This document shows, piece after piece, positions 45,889 through 58,177 of a DNA stretch of 64,000 nt (positions are counted from its first letter, which is position 1; every line of letters begins with the position of its first letter). Both the position numbers and the translations under genes were made by a program. The notes under the pieces were generated by a model. The model was not told the DNA's origin, ran no database searches, and was given only the letters and a program-made list of their open reading frames with translations. The DNA is from Seiridium cupressi. Taxonomy: Eukaryota > Ascomycota > Sordariomycetes > Amphisphaeriales > Sporocadaceae. The stretch lies in contig JARVKI010000050.1 of the NCBI GenBank assembly GCA_036674765.1, positions 124,001 to 188,000 of the forward strand, read 5' to 3'.

Positions 45889-47452
45889 TGATGTGTTTTC
45901 GAGACGGCTTGGTGAGGATAACGAGTGTGAGTGCCCCGAGCTTGGCTGTGGATTGAGAAGAAGCCGGCGAGAGGAGACAGTCTGACCATGGTGTGCCTCT
46001 TTATACATCAAAACTCGACACTGTCTCCCAGAGCACGAATCTGGTTGCGACGGCACACAACGTCCTTCTGCAGCTATGACAGCATGGAGATGCCCGGCTC
46101 AGCATGCAAGGGCCCTGGGAGGCCTTACTCGAAAGATCAGGACTTTTCAACACCAATGCATCATCCCGTTCAGTCGAGCTTATTTCCAAGGCCTGACCAG
46201 ATTGCTTCCGATTCAGATTGAGTAGAGTGGCGCCGATCTGGTATTCTCGTCCTCGCAAGCCACGGTTGCTCAAAGTTTGGTGGACTGTAACCCGACATCA
46301 CCAAGCTTCCAAGACATAGTACTCTCGGAGTCCAGCTTTGCCACGCTGCGGTACACCACCAAACGAGGAAGGAGTTGATTTGTTTCATTTGCATGTTTCC
46401 AGCGCCGGCAGGCGTGGCGTCCATACTGTTACCGGCGCGCCAGCCAAAGCTCAACGTCTCGAGTCGATGGCTAGCAACGTAGATGGGTATTGGAAGTCAC
46501 TGATGTTAGGCGAGAAGACAGAAAATTCCGGATTCTGACCTGTCAACGGAAATTAATACTGGACGGACGGGAAGACGCGCATCAAGCCTACGAATGGCAG
46601 GATCAGCAAACAAGAAGCTCAGAGACTATTGGTGCGCAGCAGGGCCAATGAGGCGAGGCCGTGGTCTCCCCGAGCCAGGGGCCTCGGGATGTAAACGGGA
46701 AGAGATTGCCTTGAGCCTCACAAACTTTGGATGACAGGCGAGCCTCCGAATCAAATCGAGGCAGAGCTGCGGCCTTTCCTGTGGCAGTCCGTCGCAACAA
46801 GCCCTGCTACATGCCAACTGTCGTGGCCAGATGAGCGGGTGAAAGCAGCTCTCCGTGTAGTCAAAACTTTGGACTCCTGGAGAAACTAAATCTCCATGTC
46901 AGAAACACATACGTAGTCTCTATCAAAACATTCACATGGAAAGTCTAACCCGACTTACACGCTACCATTACAGGTTTCCGTTCTCGTGCACTAGCACTAC
47001 ATGATCGAGGGGCTCGTACTATTTGTACCTGCAGCGTGCTGAATATGCAAGCTCCCGTTTTCCGTCGCACAGTACACCAAATTCCAGCGTACAAGATATT
47101 TCTCGAGTCGGAACCTCGCAAATTACATTTGGTTCGCTACCGCGTGACTTATAAGGTGGCTGAGGCCGGGGTCGCATTAGAGAGACGTCAGATGCCGTAA
47201 CTTCTAAAGACCAGGGCGATCTGATGCCTCCTGTGACAGTGTTTTCGAGCTCGAATTAGCTGATGGCACTTGGATTCGAATCTTGTTGACTTTATGAACC
47301 TGTTTCATCATGGAAGTGGGTGTTAATAGACCTTGGATCAGAAAAGCTTTCCATCCTCCTTATTGATGTCAGGTAGCTCACTGTTACTGGTAAACAAACT
47401 GAGTTTCGCTGATTTCATCATTCATACTGCAGCATTGCAATAACGGCTTAGA

Positions 47453-47465
47453 GGGGGGGGGGGGG
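47453..47465. repeat. 13-base G homopolymer
   Basis: An uninterrupted run of 13 G on the plus strand in gene-free sequence. It is the longest homopolymer I noticed in the window and a likely site of length error. Confidence 0.95.
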
Positions 47466-48454
47466 CCTACCAGTAAGCATTCGTACGGCTGCCGAGTTAG
47501 ACTCCTGCGTCAACACTAGCACATTCCTGTCCTACCTCTTCATTTGGTCGGAGACAGCTGGCCAATTATCACGAGACAACGTGCTACTGTCAGCAATGCG
47601 ACTATTGATCTAATGGATCAGATAAAACGTTCAGATACGTGTTGAAATATACATGCCTCTACACAGAAATGCAGCTGCGTAGTGAATATATCTTGACTGC
47701 TTTTGTAACACTGCCTGCACCTAACTAGTCATCCACACCCAACCCTGGACAGAGAGTCCTTAGCTTTGAGGATCCTAGTGCCCGCCAAGCACATCCAGTT
47801 TTCTCGTTTGCCGAGATTCGTCATCCATCTGCAACTTCGATCATTGTTTGTTTTTGACGCCTCAGCTGAGACAGCGAGATATTTCTCAACTGCATATTCC
47901 AAAGAGTACTGTCGGCTTCTGTGAATTGTGCGTCTAGGAAGTGCATAATGTAGCCAATGGGGACCAGGGTAGGTTAAGCATTTGTGACTGATCATCTGTG
48001 TTTTTCCAAGCCATGGGCAACCAGCCGCCGGCTAGACTTGAACTTGTCACAGGTAGTATTCCAGATGCTGGTCGCGGCTCGATGCCCACTCTATCCACGG
48101 AAGCATATTGCCATAGCACGGCCCGTTACTGCTGCCCAATGACTGCGCCAGCAGTCGCAGTGCTTCCGTTCAGTAGAGTCCCTAGCGCAATTGTCAGGGG
48201 TATCAATGCTAGTTCGCGGAGAAGTTTCATCAAGCTCGCAAAGCCGAACCGCAGAGGATTAACGCAGGGCAATAAGCCTGGCAAAGACTTATCTGCAGAC
48301 CAAAGTGATCTATGTTACCCTGTCTCGCCAGGGAATGATCGAGCACAGTGACTCCGATGTAATTACTGATAATTCGTAGGAACGCTCCGTGAGCGATAAA
48401 CTCATTGTCCGACCCGGCATTGCCAGTCTTTCGAAGACTATATTCACTTGGAAC

Positions 48455-48470
48455 CAAACAAACAAACAAA
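48455..48470. repeat. CAAA microsatellite, four units
   Basis: Four tandem CAAA units just downstream of the 3' end of the minus-strand Zn2Cys6 gene. Confidence 0.9.
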
Positions 48471-48560
48471 CTACTGAAAAACCATACACGTCAAATCGCA
48501 ATTAAAGGAAGGGCGAGATGGATAAAAATCTTCAGCGTGCTAGAAAGCGGATTCGTATGG

Positions 48561-50895
48561 CTACGGATCAGCCCCTTCACGGCACATCAGGGGATTTTGG
48601 ACCACTTCAAAGGCAAAGGCGTAAGTCTCAGGCATCAACGATTTGGGCACGAATGGACCATAACGTTGCTCCAGATCCCATGATATCCCTGATTCCTGCG
48701 CAATCGCGAATGAAAGGCCATAGTCCTTGTTCTTCAGATTGCTCATGAAGTTTTGCGCGAGATAAATGGGGTGAGTTGCTTGATCGATCAGATTTAAAGT
48801 TACCTAAAAGCGAGCGAATAATGAGGTCAACGTCAAACAAGAAGAGTGGCTTGGGTTTTGGACTAACCTGTGCTTTGTCGTTCATAGATCGTTGTGGGCT
48901 AGAAGATTGCCCAAGAAACGCAACCTCGATAGCGCTCTGCGCAATATTCGCCATCTTATCACACCCTTCTATGATCTGCTCTAGATTGAATCCTTCCTCT
49001 ACACTGATTTTCCTGAGAGTCTGAACGAATGACCGCATAGCTAACAACTGGAGTGGTGTTTTCGGTTCAGTGGGTTGAGAAATCACGGTGGCAAGCAATA
49101 TGATATAGTCGGAGATGAAATAGTTTAAGAAGGACCTGACTAGTTTAGTTTACCGAAATGAACGTCGGTGCGGCGGCAGACCTACCAAAAGGAAGAGAAT
49201 GGTAATGTGGAAACATATATGACCAATGAGAGCGACATTTGCGCTGCTGTCGCGCACTTGCTTGTTGGGACTCCTGGATTGGACTGACCGTCCTGGGCAG
49301 ATTCAATCAGCAAAGGTGAAAATTCATTCTTGGGGAATCTTTCTGCTGGCCAGTGGATTGTCTGGATACAATTGTAGTATGCGAGGTGTAGACCGATGAT
49401 ATAGGTGGTCATAGGCGTATCCAAATTCTCGAATGCTGATTTCTCGGGATCAAAACGGACAAGTGCTCCCGGCTCTTGCCTCCATTGCTCCAAGGAAGAG
49501 TCAAGATCATGTAAAATCTTCATAATACCCTGTGTATCACGTGGATTTGAACGTGTCATATATAGCCTTTTAGATATCGTCGATTCGATAGTCGCGAGCT
49601 TGGTACGTTTATGAAATGCATTGACCATGGGCGTGTTTGTGGAGTCATAATCCAGCGGCTCGATGGCAGTATTATTGTCAGCGTCGAATGTCTGTGGCAA
49701 CCCTTGCTTCAGACTTAACTCCTGATCCAATGTGTATAAAGTCCAGTATACACGGAGTCGTCGCTGGTTGTCTTGCGTTGTGGGTACTATTGGCGACGTA
49801 CCATGGCGGAGATGTATTATTTGATATAAGCGACTTGCCGAAGACAGTAGGAGTGAAAGAGTCTGGGTATCCGGGGAGCCTCTCACGAACATTGCCATAG
49901 CAATGATGGCTTCGATGGCGCCTAAGGACTCCCCACACACCATGAGCTCTGGAAAGGCGGCAAATGCGCCCTTGAAGTAAGCCCAGGCGACACCTTGCAA
50001 TTCGTCAAATGCGCTGCTTGCTGCTCTGAAGCAGGTCGTCATAGCTAGTGTGGCGTTTGCACAAGTACGCCAGGCCGGATCCTTGAAAGAATCCCGTTTG
50101 TCTAGTTCGGTCTCGAAGGATGACCATTGGAAAATGGGAAAGGGCGCTATGACTTCGTCGAATACCGGTCCAATGAAGTTCTTGTTTGGCTCTGATGAAA
50201 AGATAGGTGCGAACGTCTGTTGTTGGAGTTTTTCATACCGGGTAAGTCTTCGTAGTTCGTTGCGTCGGAGGTAAACGCCCATAAAGTAATGGTTTTTTGT
50301 CCCAGGAACCACGAGGCCAGGGACTTCCATGGGGCTGGGATAGTTGACTACAAGATCTCTCTCGAAATTTGGTGAAGAGGGCGCATCACCATGTCTGTGA
50401 CTGGCCATGTGAGTAGTTTGTTTGCCAGTTACAGGATTTGCATCTTCGGAATCATCGCCTCTATCCGGAGATATAGACGAGGCTTCGCTGTTAAGGTTTG
50501 GACTATCCGTAGCCGATTGTGATAGCCCTGAGCGTTGCAACACATTCTCCATATTTGCGAGACGATTTTCAAGGTCCTGGATATATGTTTTGCTAGATAG
50601 AATATTAGTCACCACACATATGCTGTCCGATATACCGGATCACACCTTTTGCCCGGCCCCCTTCTCCTCTGGGATTGTGCATAGTCGCAATGCACTTTGA
50701 GTTTTGCACATGCCGTGCAAGTTGGCGTGTTGCCATCGCAGCGAATCTTCTTCTCTCTGCACCGGTGACAAGCCTGGAATTTTCGGTCAGCAAGTCCATG
50801 CAGTTGGAAGTGCCGATGTGTCCCAGGGGTCATACTAGAGCGACTCTTGCACCATTGCGCCGTCGCGGAGCTGTGGTTCCAACGCCGCTGTCCAT
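48561..50895 (-). CDS. Zn2Cys6 transcription factor, 701 aa, five exons
   Basis: Exons in transcript order: 50836-50895, 50646-50773, 49186-50592, 48868-49135 and 48561-48803. All junctions are GT-AG with branch sites. The 62-nt first intron (GTATGA donor, TGCTGACC branch) gives the usual start MDSGVGTTAPRRRNGARVAL before the finger. An ATG inside that intron would give a poorer N-terminus. Cysteines 22, 25, 32, 39, 42 and 49 form CX2CX6CX6CX2CX6C. A short coiled coil (TYIQDLENRLANMENVLQ) follows. The regulatory middle domain resembles the fungal transcription-factor domain, with LSLLLSSASRLYQIIHLR and VYWTLYTLDQELSLKQGLPQ. The last intron splice restores LNLIDQATHPIYLAQNFM. Targets are unknown. 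No obvious cluster surrounds it. Confidence 0.9.
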
Positions 50896-51370
50896 AACCA
50901 AAACACAGCCTATCTGATGACTGGGCACACTGATACGAAACTGTTCGTAAGCACGTCTAGTCACAGAATAACGCCATATAGTTTTGGCTCACTGTGCATA
51001 CGTCCCTGAACGAATGGTTGAATAAAGATTGAAGAGGTCATTCAACTGCAGGTGCAAATCGGAGGCAAATTGCTTCCAGAAAAGCGGGACTAGTGCTAGA
51101 GCATTCGGATTTATGGTTTGTCGGTAAGCCACCATTTCTCCAAACCCGGCTGTCGACGAGAGCTGCACTTCGAAAACATCAGCCAGGACAGATTGCTCGT
51201 ATTGCGTTCATCGATGAATTGAAATTTGATATTGAAGTCGTAAGGTCATAACCTGCGTAGTTCTTGCTATGTAACGTCACCAATTCTTTACCCAAGCCAA
51301 ATGGTATCATAATGTTCAAACACACCAAAACGCCTCATGAGTCTCCGCATAAACCTGCCCGGGGCCACCT
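50896..51370. other. Intergenic region between two minus-strand genes
   Basis: About 475 bp upstream of the Zn2Cys6 gene and downstream of the lipase gene. No open frame or repeat of note. Confidence 0.5.
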
Positions 51371-53347
51371 CTAGTAGCCTTTGACCGTCACCGCACCAAC
51401 CGCCAAAGTATCGATCCGTCCAGCATAAAGTCTCATGACATGGCACACGGGATCGCCCCAGATCACTCCTCTCAGTTGTTCATCGTTGGTGATCTGAGCG
51501 ATGACTCCTTCGTTCAGCCGCTCCTCCACCGTCTTCTTCCCCTTCAGCTTGGCCTTGGGGTCGCCCGACCGAAGAACCACGATGCGCCCCGCATTGCTCA
51601 GAACACTTGGTGGCACATTCCAAACTGGTTTAGCCGAGTTAGTCGGGGATTTTTTGGCCGACAATTGGGTTGATTTCACCGAAGTCTTGGACGTCTTGGT
51701 CGCCAGTGCTGATTTCGACTTCTCCTTCTTCGGTTTGCTATGCTTCGTTGACGGGCTTGATGGAGGACTGGGAAGCTTGTCGCTGGAACTCTTCAACAGC
51801 TTCTGACCCGGGGATGGGCTAGCAAAGAGCTCGAGTAAACTCTTGACGTATGCTTTGTCTGCTCGCGCTACTGGGTCGCCTTCGTTGACGAAACTCAAGA
51901 AGAGAGATTTCTTAAGCTCGGCGCGAGCTGGCTTAGCCAGAGGCAAAAGGGAGACAGGCGGGGTGCCGAAAGTGATGCAATGAACTCGCTTGAAGCACCC
52001 AGTCAAAATATTCAGCTCCGAGGCAGCAGCCTGTGATGTCGAGAGCATATGCGAGTAGAGTAGCGATGCAATGGCGCCGCCTGCCGAGTGACCGGTGATC
52101 AACAGGGAATAGGACGAGCGGTTCGGGTTTTCTTCCAGAAGTTGTCGGAGACGTGCTGCGACAGGCTTAATCATCTTCTTCGCTGCGGATAGGAATCCTG
52201 CATGGCAGAAGTTGCTCGCATCGTCCTGTGGCTAGTGGTCAGTTCTGCTACGGAGGGGATCGACACGGGCCACTTACGAGAAAGCCAGTAGGGGCCGTGG
52301 GCGCAGTGTTCAAGTTCACAGCCCAGTCCATGAATGTTGCCGTTCCGCGTATGGCAAATACGATGGTATGCATATGATCCATTGGAACAGATTTGATGCA
52401 CATCGCTTTTGTTCCTGCTCGCCAGTCGGCATCGACATGCGTGTCTCGTTCGGCGCCTCGTGCTCTCTCATAAACCCGTTCCGAGTATTGAGCTGAAAGA
52501 CAGATCAGAGGCCACGTCGGAATATACCTGGAGCAATCAGCAAGACGATTCGGAGCTAAGCGGGTGAAAGCCAATTGACTTACAGTCGCAGAGGGGGAAG
52601 ATCCATGGGCAGCCGCGAGTTTGCGTATAACTCAACTTTGGCAAAGTACCCGCCCGATATAAGTGACGATGCTACTGCAGTTGTTTGTCCTTTCGGCGCA
52701 TCCTTCTTGCTACGCTTCTTTGGCTGAGCCCTCTCTAGTGGTGGGGATGGTAGAGACGCTGTACTGGGTGGTACCGCTGGTGAAGTTTGGTACTGGAACA
52801 GGTCCTTCTCGTTTCCCGTGAAGCGTTCGCAATCAATTGAAGTCATCACATCGTCGAATTTAGACTGGATCTGGTCGTAGAGCGCAGCGCCCTGATTGAG
52901 CAGTTGTGTCGCATGGCAGTGCCAACGCGGTAGACCATCGTCGATGACTTGATGCACAACATTGCTCGGCACAATCTGGTGCGCAAGGTCTACCATAGAT
53001 CCCAGGTTAAGTTTACCAAGGGGATTGGAAGTGCAATTTGAGCCATGGGAAGGCGGCGGGCTGAGATAGTAGTGCTGATTCACAATGATAGGACCATACG
53101 GTCTCTCCTGGTATGGCGGGGGAGCAGAAGTCTGAGGTGCGTTCCAGCCGGGAGGCGGCGGCAGGTATCCTGCTGGCTGGAATGTATGAGGGCTATTGTG
53201 TTGCTCACTATGAGACTGCCATCGCGAGTCTTGGGATTGGGGTTGAGGGGGAAGTTGTGGTTGGCTTATAGGATAGCCTAGATGGTCAACCTTAGGTATA
53301 GACGTGGACGACTGTTGTCGTCGTTTCCTGGATCCGAAGAACCCCAT
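51371..53347 (-). CDS. Class 3 lipase-like protein with disordered N-terminus, 622 aa
   Basis: Exons 52584-53347, 52278-52527 and 51371-52225 join in frame (GTAAGT/CTCCAG and GTAAGT/CCACAG). The first ~230 residues have no signal peptide and are Pro/Gln/Ser-rich, then basic (PKKRSKKDAPKG). The lipase fold begins near YFAKVELYANSRLP. HTIVFAIRGTATFMDWAVN is the strand-loop before the elbow, and GHSAGG has the nucleophile Ser385. NEGDPVARAD supplies the probable Asp455, and DPVCHVMRLY probably supplies His600. A Lys/Ser-rich linker (about 487-537) is inserted between the last two. This resembles intracellular fungal sn1-specific diacylglycerol lipase-like proteins rather than secreted triacylglycerol lipases. 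The substrate is not shown by sequence. Confidence 0.87.
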
Positions 53348-55110
53348 GGTGAAGAGCTAGTTTGAGACCCTGCATGAACGCGTTGAACTTTAGGATGCTA
53401 GGTTGGTCAGAAAGGCGGAGAAGCCAACACTCTTGGGAAAAGAATGCGTTTGAATTGGAGCTGACGACTGCTTCAGATGGATGATGCTACACGGCGAGGC
53501 TATGATCTACGAAAGATGGCGAAGCACCTTGGAGGTGGCCATGAATGAGTTTAAAAAACGGGAACCCACGAAGACGGAAGCGCTGAAAGCCTGCGAAGCT
53601 TACCGGCGCCGGTCGCTCCAGGGCGGGTGTGCCTTGCCGTTTATAGACCTGCATCCTGGAAAAAGCGCGTCTACGGGCTGTGATTCGCTGTAAGCCGACC
53701 ACTCAGCCCCAATCGGTTGTGCCAGGGGCATTGGAGCTTGCCTATGCAGTGCAAGGTCGACGAACCACGAGACGAAGATAGATGGAGCATCCCTCTCAGT
53801 GGAGGGAAGCACTGGTACCAGGTCCTCTATGGTCGCTACAGTTCAATTTATGCTTGGAACTACTGCAGACTCGCAGACTCGAGGCTCTTATTTGGGTGTA
53901 GTCTCGACGCTGGACATCGTTTTGAAGCGTGATAGTGCTTGCAGATGCAGCCGGGGTTTGGTGCTCTGACCACACTTCTCCATTGGCGGGGCCCTGGTTA
54001 GACTGCAGGATATAGTTGACTTGAAACCTTGGGATCAGCTCATTCCACCGGCTGTTGTGGACTGTGCTGCCATTCGAAGGAGACAACGCCATGGAGTATG
54101 ATTCCATGAGGGGGTTATCGAGCACAGTTGATTTGACACTGAACTGTGTTGGTACATGTAATGTTGACAATTGTGATGCTACGGTGTGGGGCATGGTTCA
54201 CGTTATTGAACTCAAACTCCACTATATCCTAACCTAGACGACTATCACCGCTTGCCCAGGAGTATCAGACTAGAGGACCAGCATTTCGTGAGTCATATGA
54301 GTCACAGTAAGAGAGATGACTGTATAACAGCAATGCGAGACAGCTATAGTGTACTGAGCGGATTGCATAGGTCACCCTAAGCGACCAGAAGTCTAGTAGG
54401 TCTTGACGAGCGAAGCCCTAATTGATTCGTTCCAACATGGCGATGAGGCCAGTCAAACACACAAGTGCTGCAACGAGAATATTCGTCTGAAAAAGGGGAA
54501 AAAAAATAGCCCATCATGGGTTATGTGCTTTACTGGGGAATCATAGGAAATATCATGTTTTGAACAATACTCTGGGATTGGGATTGTGATTGCTCAGGGG
54601 AAATGCTTCTGAGCCCTACCTGAAGCTGTCCGAACAAAGGTCTTTAGCATGGAGCAACAACGCTGAATCAGTGACTGCCAGCAGCAAAATGCTAATCAAC
54701 TGAATAATGGATACCATATTAAGTGTCTCTCAATATTTAGATGCCGACTTACTACGCTGGGAAACAAACCGGCATTCAGTATGTAACTGCAAGAGAGCGG
54801 AAGACCGTGCTTTAGCGGGTGATCATAAGCCCTGTAGGTCCTGCCAAGGCTGCATGCGCCACAGAGCGGGAGGCGCTGGAGGTGTGGCCTTCGCTCCTTG
54901 ACATTTCTATCAGCCTGGCACGCGCCACGGCCAACATGGGGAGCTGCCACACTCGCGCTAACCCTGCGGCTGCATAACAGGGTCCCCGGCTAATCAACCT
55001 ACGGCAGCCATCTCAGACATCTGATCTCAATGCGAGATGGAGCTTGACACGAGTCTCTCCTGAGTTGTGTTTCTTCTTCAACCATCACGAGCAATGACTC
55101 CAACGTCGCC
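53348..55110. other. Intergenic region between divergent genes
   Basis: About 1.8 kb between the lipase (minus) and the FHIP-like gene (plus). Open frames of 60-132 codons at 53481-54237 and 54696-54997 show no domains or splice partners. It presumably holds both promoters. Confidence 0.45.
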
Positions 55111-58100
55111 ATGGACTTTGTGAGTGACCCGACGCATCCGAGGGCGCGTCCATCGACGCCCAATACTGACTATGCCACCAGTGGTCGCGCATCTTAGCCC
55201 ATACCCCGTTGTCGTCGGGGGGCTCGAGCAAGGATGCCGCTAGAGATCCGGTCAAACGGCGGCAGCGTTTCGAGAAGGAATACAGCCAACTCCTGGTGAG
55301 AACAGTAGTCACCAGTCTCCGCTCCAGCCGTCGTACTAATCAAGAGGCCAGCACATATGGAGGAACACATCAAATATCGCCCGCGATGTCGACGCCGCCG
55401 AGAACCTCGAGATTCGACTCCAGGAACTGACCAATATCCTCGCCGACGAGTCTCGCCGACCGCTCCCTCACCCGTGCATCGCCTTCTCGGCCACGAAACA
55501 AATATACGTGCCCATTGGCAAGATAGCGACGACGTCATACAACGAATGGATCATCAAGGAGGCGGTTTCCTTCTTCGCAACCCTCATTGAAAGTGAGGAG
55601 GAAGCCTTCGTCGAAAACGATGCCTTCTCGGCAAGCTTGACCAACCTCTTGGTTCGCATTACAGGCGCAAATAGCATACGGTTGGGAGCAGAAACAGAAG
55701 TCAGGGTAGTCGAGCTAGCGTTCAACATCACTACCAAGATCAGATTGGAACCGCACATACTGCCGGCATGGTTCAAATCACATCAGCATGGCCCTCCCCA
55801 GGAAGACAAGCTCAGGGGCGAGAGAGAGAAGTTTGCCGGCAAGACGCAGAAACAGGACTTCCCCCTATTTTACTTGCTCATGGATTACATCCACCACGAA
55901 GGGAAGGTGGGAGACTTTGCTCGAACGGGCCTGCTCTACATCATCGAATCCGCCTCCAACTCAGTCGCGCTGGAACAATGGATAGTGGAGAGTGATCTGT
56001 CAACACTGATGGCAACAGGCCTGGGCGCGCTCTACAGTCAATTGAGTCGCAAGTTGGTCATTGACCACCCGCCGCAAGATTTACCGCCGGTCCTGGCCTT
56101 CTCAGATTACCAGCATCCCGCTTCAACGTTCGAGATCATCAGCTCCTGTTCCCCAGATTTTAAGCTACATCTGGACACCTTCCTGGCCCACCTGCTTTTC
56201 TGGCAGGATGTCCTCAACCACTGCCGGTCGACTGAAGTGAAGTCGACCCTCTTGGAGCATTTCCAAGTCATTTTCCTGCAGCAGTTATTGTAAGTCGCCG
56301 TATTCGCTTGCTAGATCAAAACTGACTGGCCAAGATATCCATCCTTACTAGAGTCGTCGGATGTTGATGGCGGTTCCTCGGTCGCTGTCCTGACTTATTT
56401 GAAACGGATTTTAGAGGCACTTGATCACCCCGACATGATCAACCTAATTCTCCACTATCTCCTAGCCCTACCTGACGCCGACTCTCCTCATGCGGCAAAG
56501 ACAGAACCAGCAGTGAGTGCTGCCCGCAAGAGGAAGTCCATGGATCTTGCAACAATGATGGCTGCCTCCAAGATTGGGCCAGGCTACACCCCGCTGCTTT
56601 TCAATCTCGTCGATCTCATACACTCATGCCTCAAGTCCAAAAACCAGCAGACAGTATGCGTGACGCTACAATTACTAGCAGTGATCCTTAAGCGGCATCA
56701 CCGGTATGCAGTCATCACCTTGCTTCAAACCGAAGGTGTGCATGGAATCAGCAGCCAGCGTACCCGTGGGGCTCACGAGCAAGAAGTTGAGTTTCTAACT
56801 ACGCTTGCTGGATCCATAGGTGGCCAGGACAATTTCGACGACATTTATGACAATATCGTCAAAGACACCATGACGCGACTCGAGGGTCACCCTTGCTCGC
56901 TGAAACTAGTCGCGCCCAAGGTGTCAGTGAATAACCATAAGCTGCCTGCTATACCAGATAGCTTACCCGGAGCACCGCGCGATGTTCCTCATCATACCTT
57001 GAGCCCTGAAGACCCTTTACTCAATGCGTTACTAGACTTGCTTGATACATTCTTCACCAATCCTGTGGAGACAAACCTGTCCTTGACGGAGACAATTATC
57101 GACCTGGCCGTGTGCGGATACATTACAATCGAGGGGTGGTTATTGCGCCATCCTCATAAATACTCGTTTGACGAGGATGACGAACTACTTTCGGAACCAA
57201 TCGTCGACTCCTCGCTAGATGCATTCACAGAGGAACAGAAGCTACAAGCAATGACCAGGTGCCGTCGAAGACCGGCGTGGCAGTCATCTACGCTCCCTCG
57301 GGCTTTGTCGACTCTTGAGGCACTGGCGGATCAGGTCGTGTCTTTCCGGGGCTCGATCCCACGATTCGAAGAGCTATTACAACAGCGACGAGAAGCATTC
57401 CAAACTGCCGATGCCATAGTCCTCAACCCGCAGTCTGTACGGACAACTTCGAGGACAGATACCCCTGCACCAGAACGTACTAGCCTCGATGCGGCAAGGG
57501 CTACTTCGCCAGTTCGCCCTGGAGGGCTGGAAGGATTTGCTCAGCGTCTCTTATCCGAGCTGGGCACTCCAAGCAGAAGCGGCAGTCCACGTGGGCGCAA
57601 AGAGAGTAACCGTAACACTGGAGCTGCTTCAGGCATGTCGGGGGGCTATGGATTGGCAACGCCAACATCCAAGCCCATCGCAGTGCCACCAAAGCAGTTT
57701 CCGATGAACCACGAGGGCCCAGTGGCGAATAGTTTACCACGATCATTCTCCCCCGGCGGTCAGGCCCAGAGAGATATCTCTGGGTCTGCAGGACGGCATA
57801 GTCCCGTTGCCAGTCAGATGGCGGCATTCGCTGCCATTGACCAAAGCATTCTCTCTCGAAGGGTCAACTTGCCTGTCAAAGATGTGGAACCTATTCCTCT
57901 CAACTTTGATAAGAAGGCTGTTGCTAGTGACGAAGCTGAAGACACGGCGATAAAGCAAGATGGCGAGGAGCACCCTCATCTGGCTGAGTCCTCGGGAGAA
58001 GGCAGCGCAGAGGCACCCATTCAGACACCAGCTGAAGATATCACAGACACGGATGAAAAGGGTTCTTCCGTTTCACACGTTCTTACGAACGTGATAATCT

Positions 58101-58177
58101 TCCAGTCTTTCTTGCTAGAGCTGGCCGCTCTAATTCAAGTACGAGCTGGCATATTCAGCGAAGTTCGGTTTGTGTGA
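55111..58177 (+). CDS. FHIP/RAI16-like protein (FTS-Hook-interacting family), 967 aa
   Basis: Five exons: 55111-55119 (only 9 nt, encoding MDF), 55182-55295, 55352-56289 and 56335-58177, the first joining exactly to WSRILAHTPLSS. All are GT-AG (four exons counted as coordinates, three introns). Conserved blocks include SRILAHTP, the FEKEYSQLL helix, HIWRNTSNIARDVDAAENLEIRLQ (split here by position), QDFPLFYLLMDYIHHEGKVGDFARTGLL and RKSMDLATMM. The protein is all-helical to about residue 590, followed by a Ser/Pro/Gly-rich, presumably disordered tail. Homologues (FHIP1B in animals, FhipA in Aspergillus) link Hook and the dynein motor to early endosomes on microtubules. That role is inferred by family. 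There is no membrane helix, as expected for an adaptor. Confidence 0.87.

Larger units (their letters stand above)
45889..48560. other. Large intergenic region, no gene seen
   Basis: About 2.7 kb. The left end is the upstream region of the mucin-like gene. The open frames at 45931-46221, 46001-46454, 47729-47995 and 47998-48351 overlap in opposite strands and lack features. It contains a 13-G homopolymer (47453-47465) and a short CAAA microsatellite (48455-48470). Confidence 0.45.

Noticed and set aside
47260..47300. Possible tRNA T-arm (GATTCGAATCC on the minus strand)
   Set aside because: The flanking bases do not pair into a T stem and no other tRNA arms are found.
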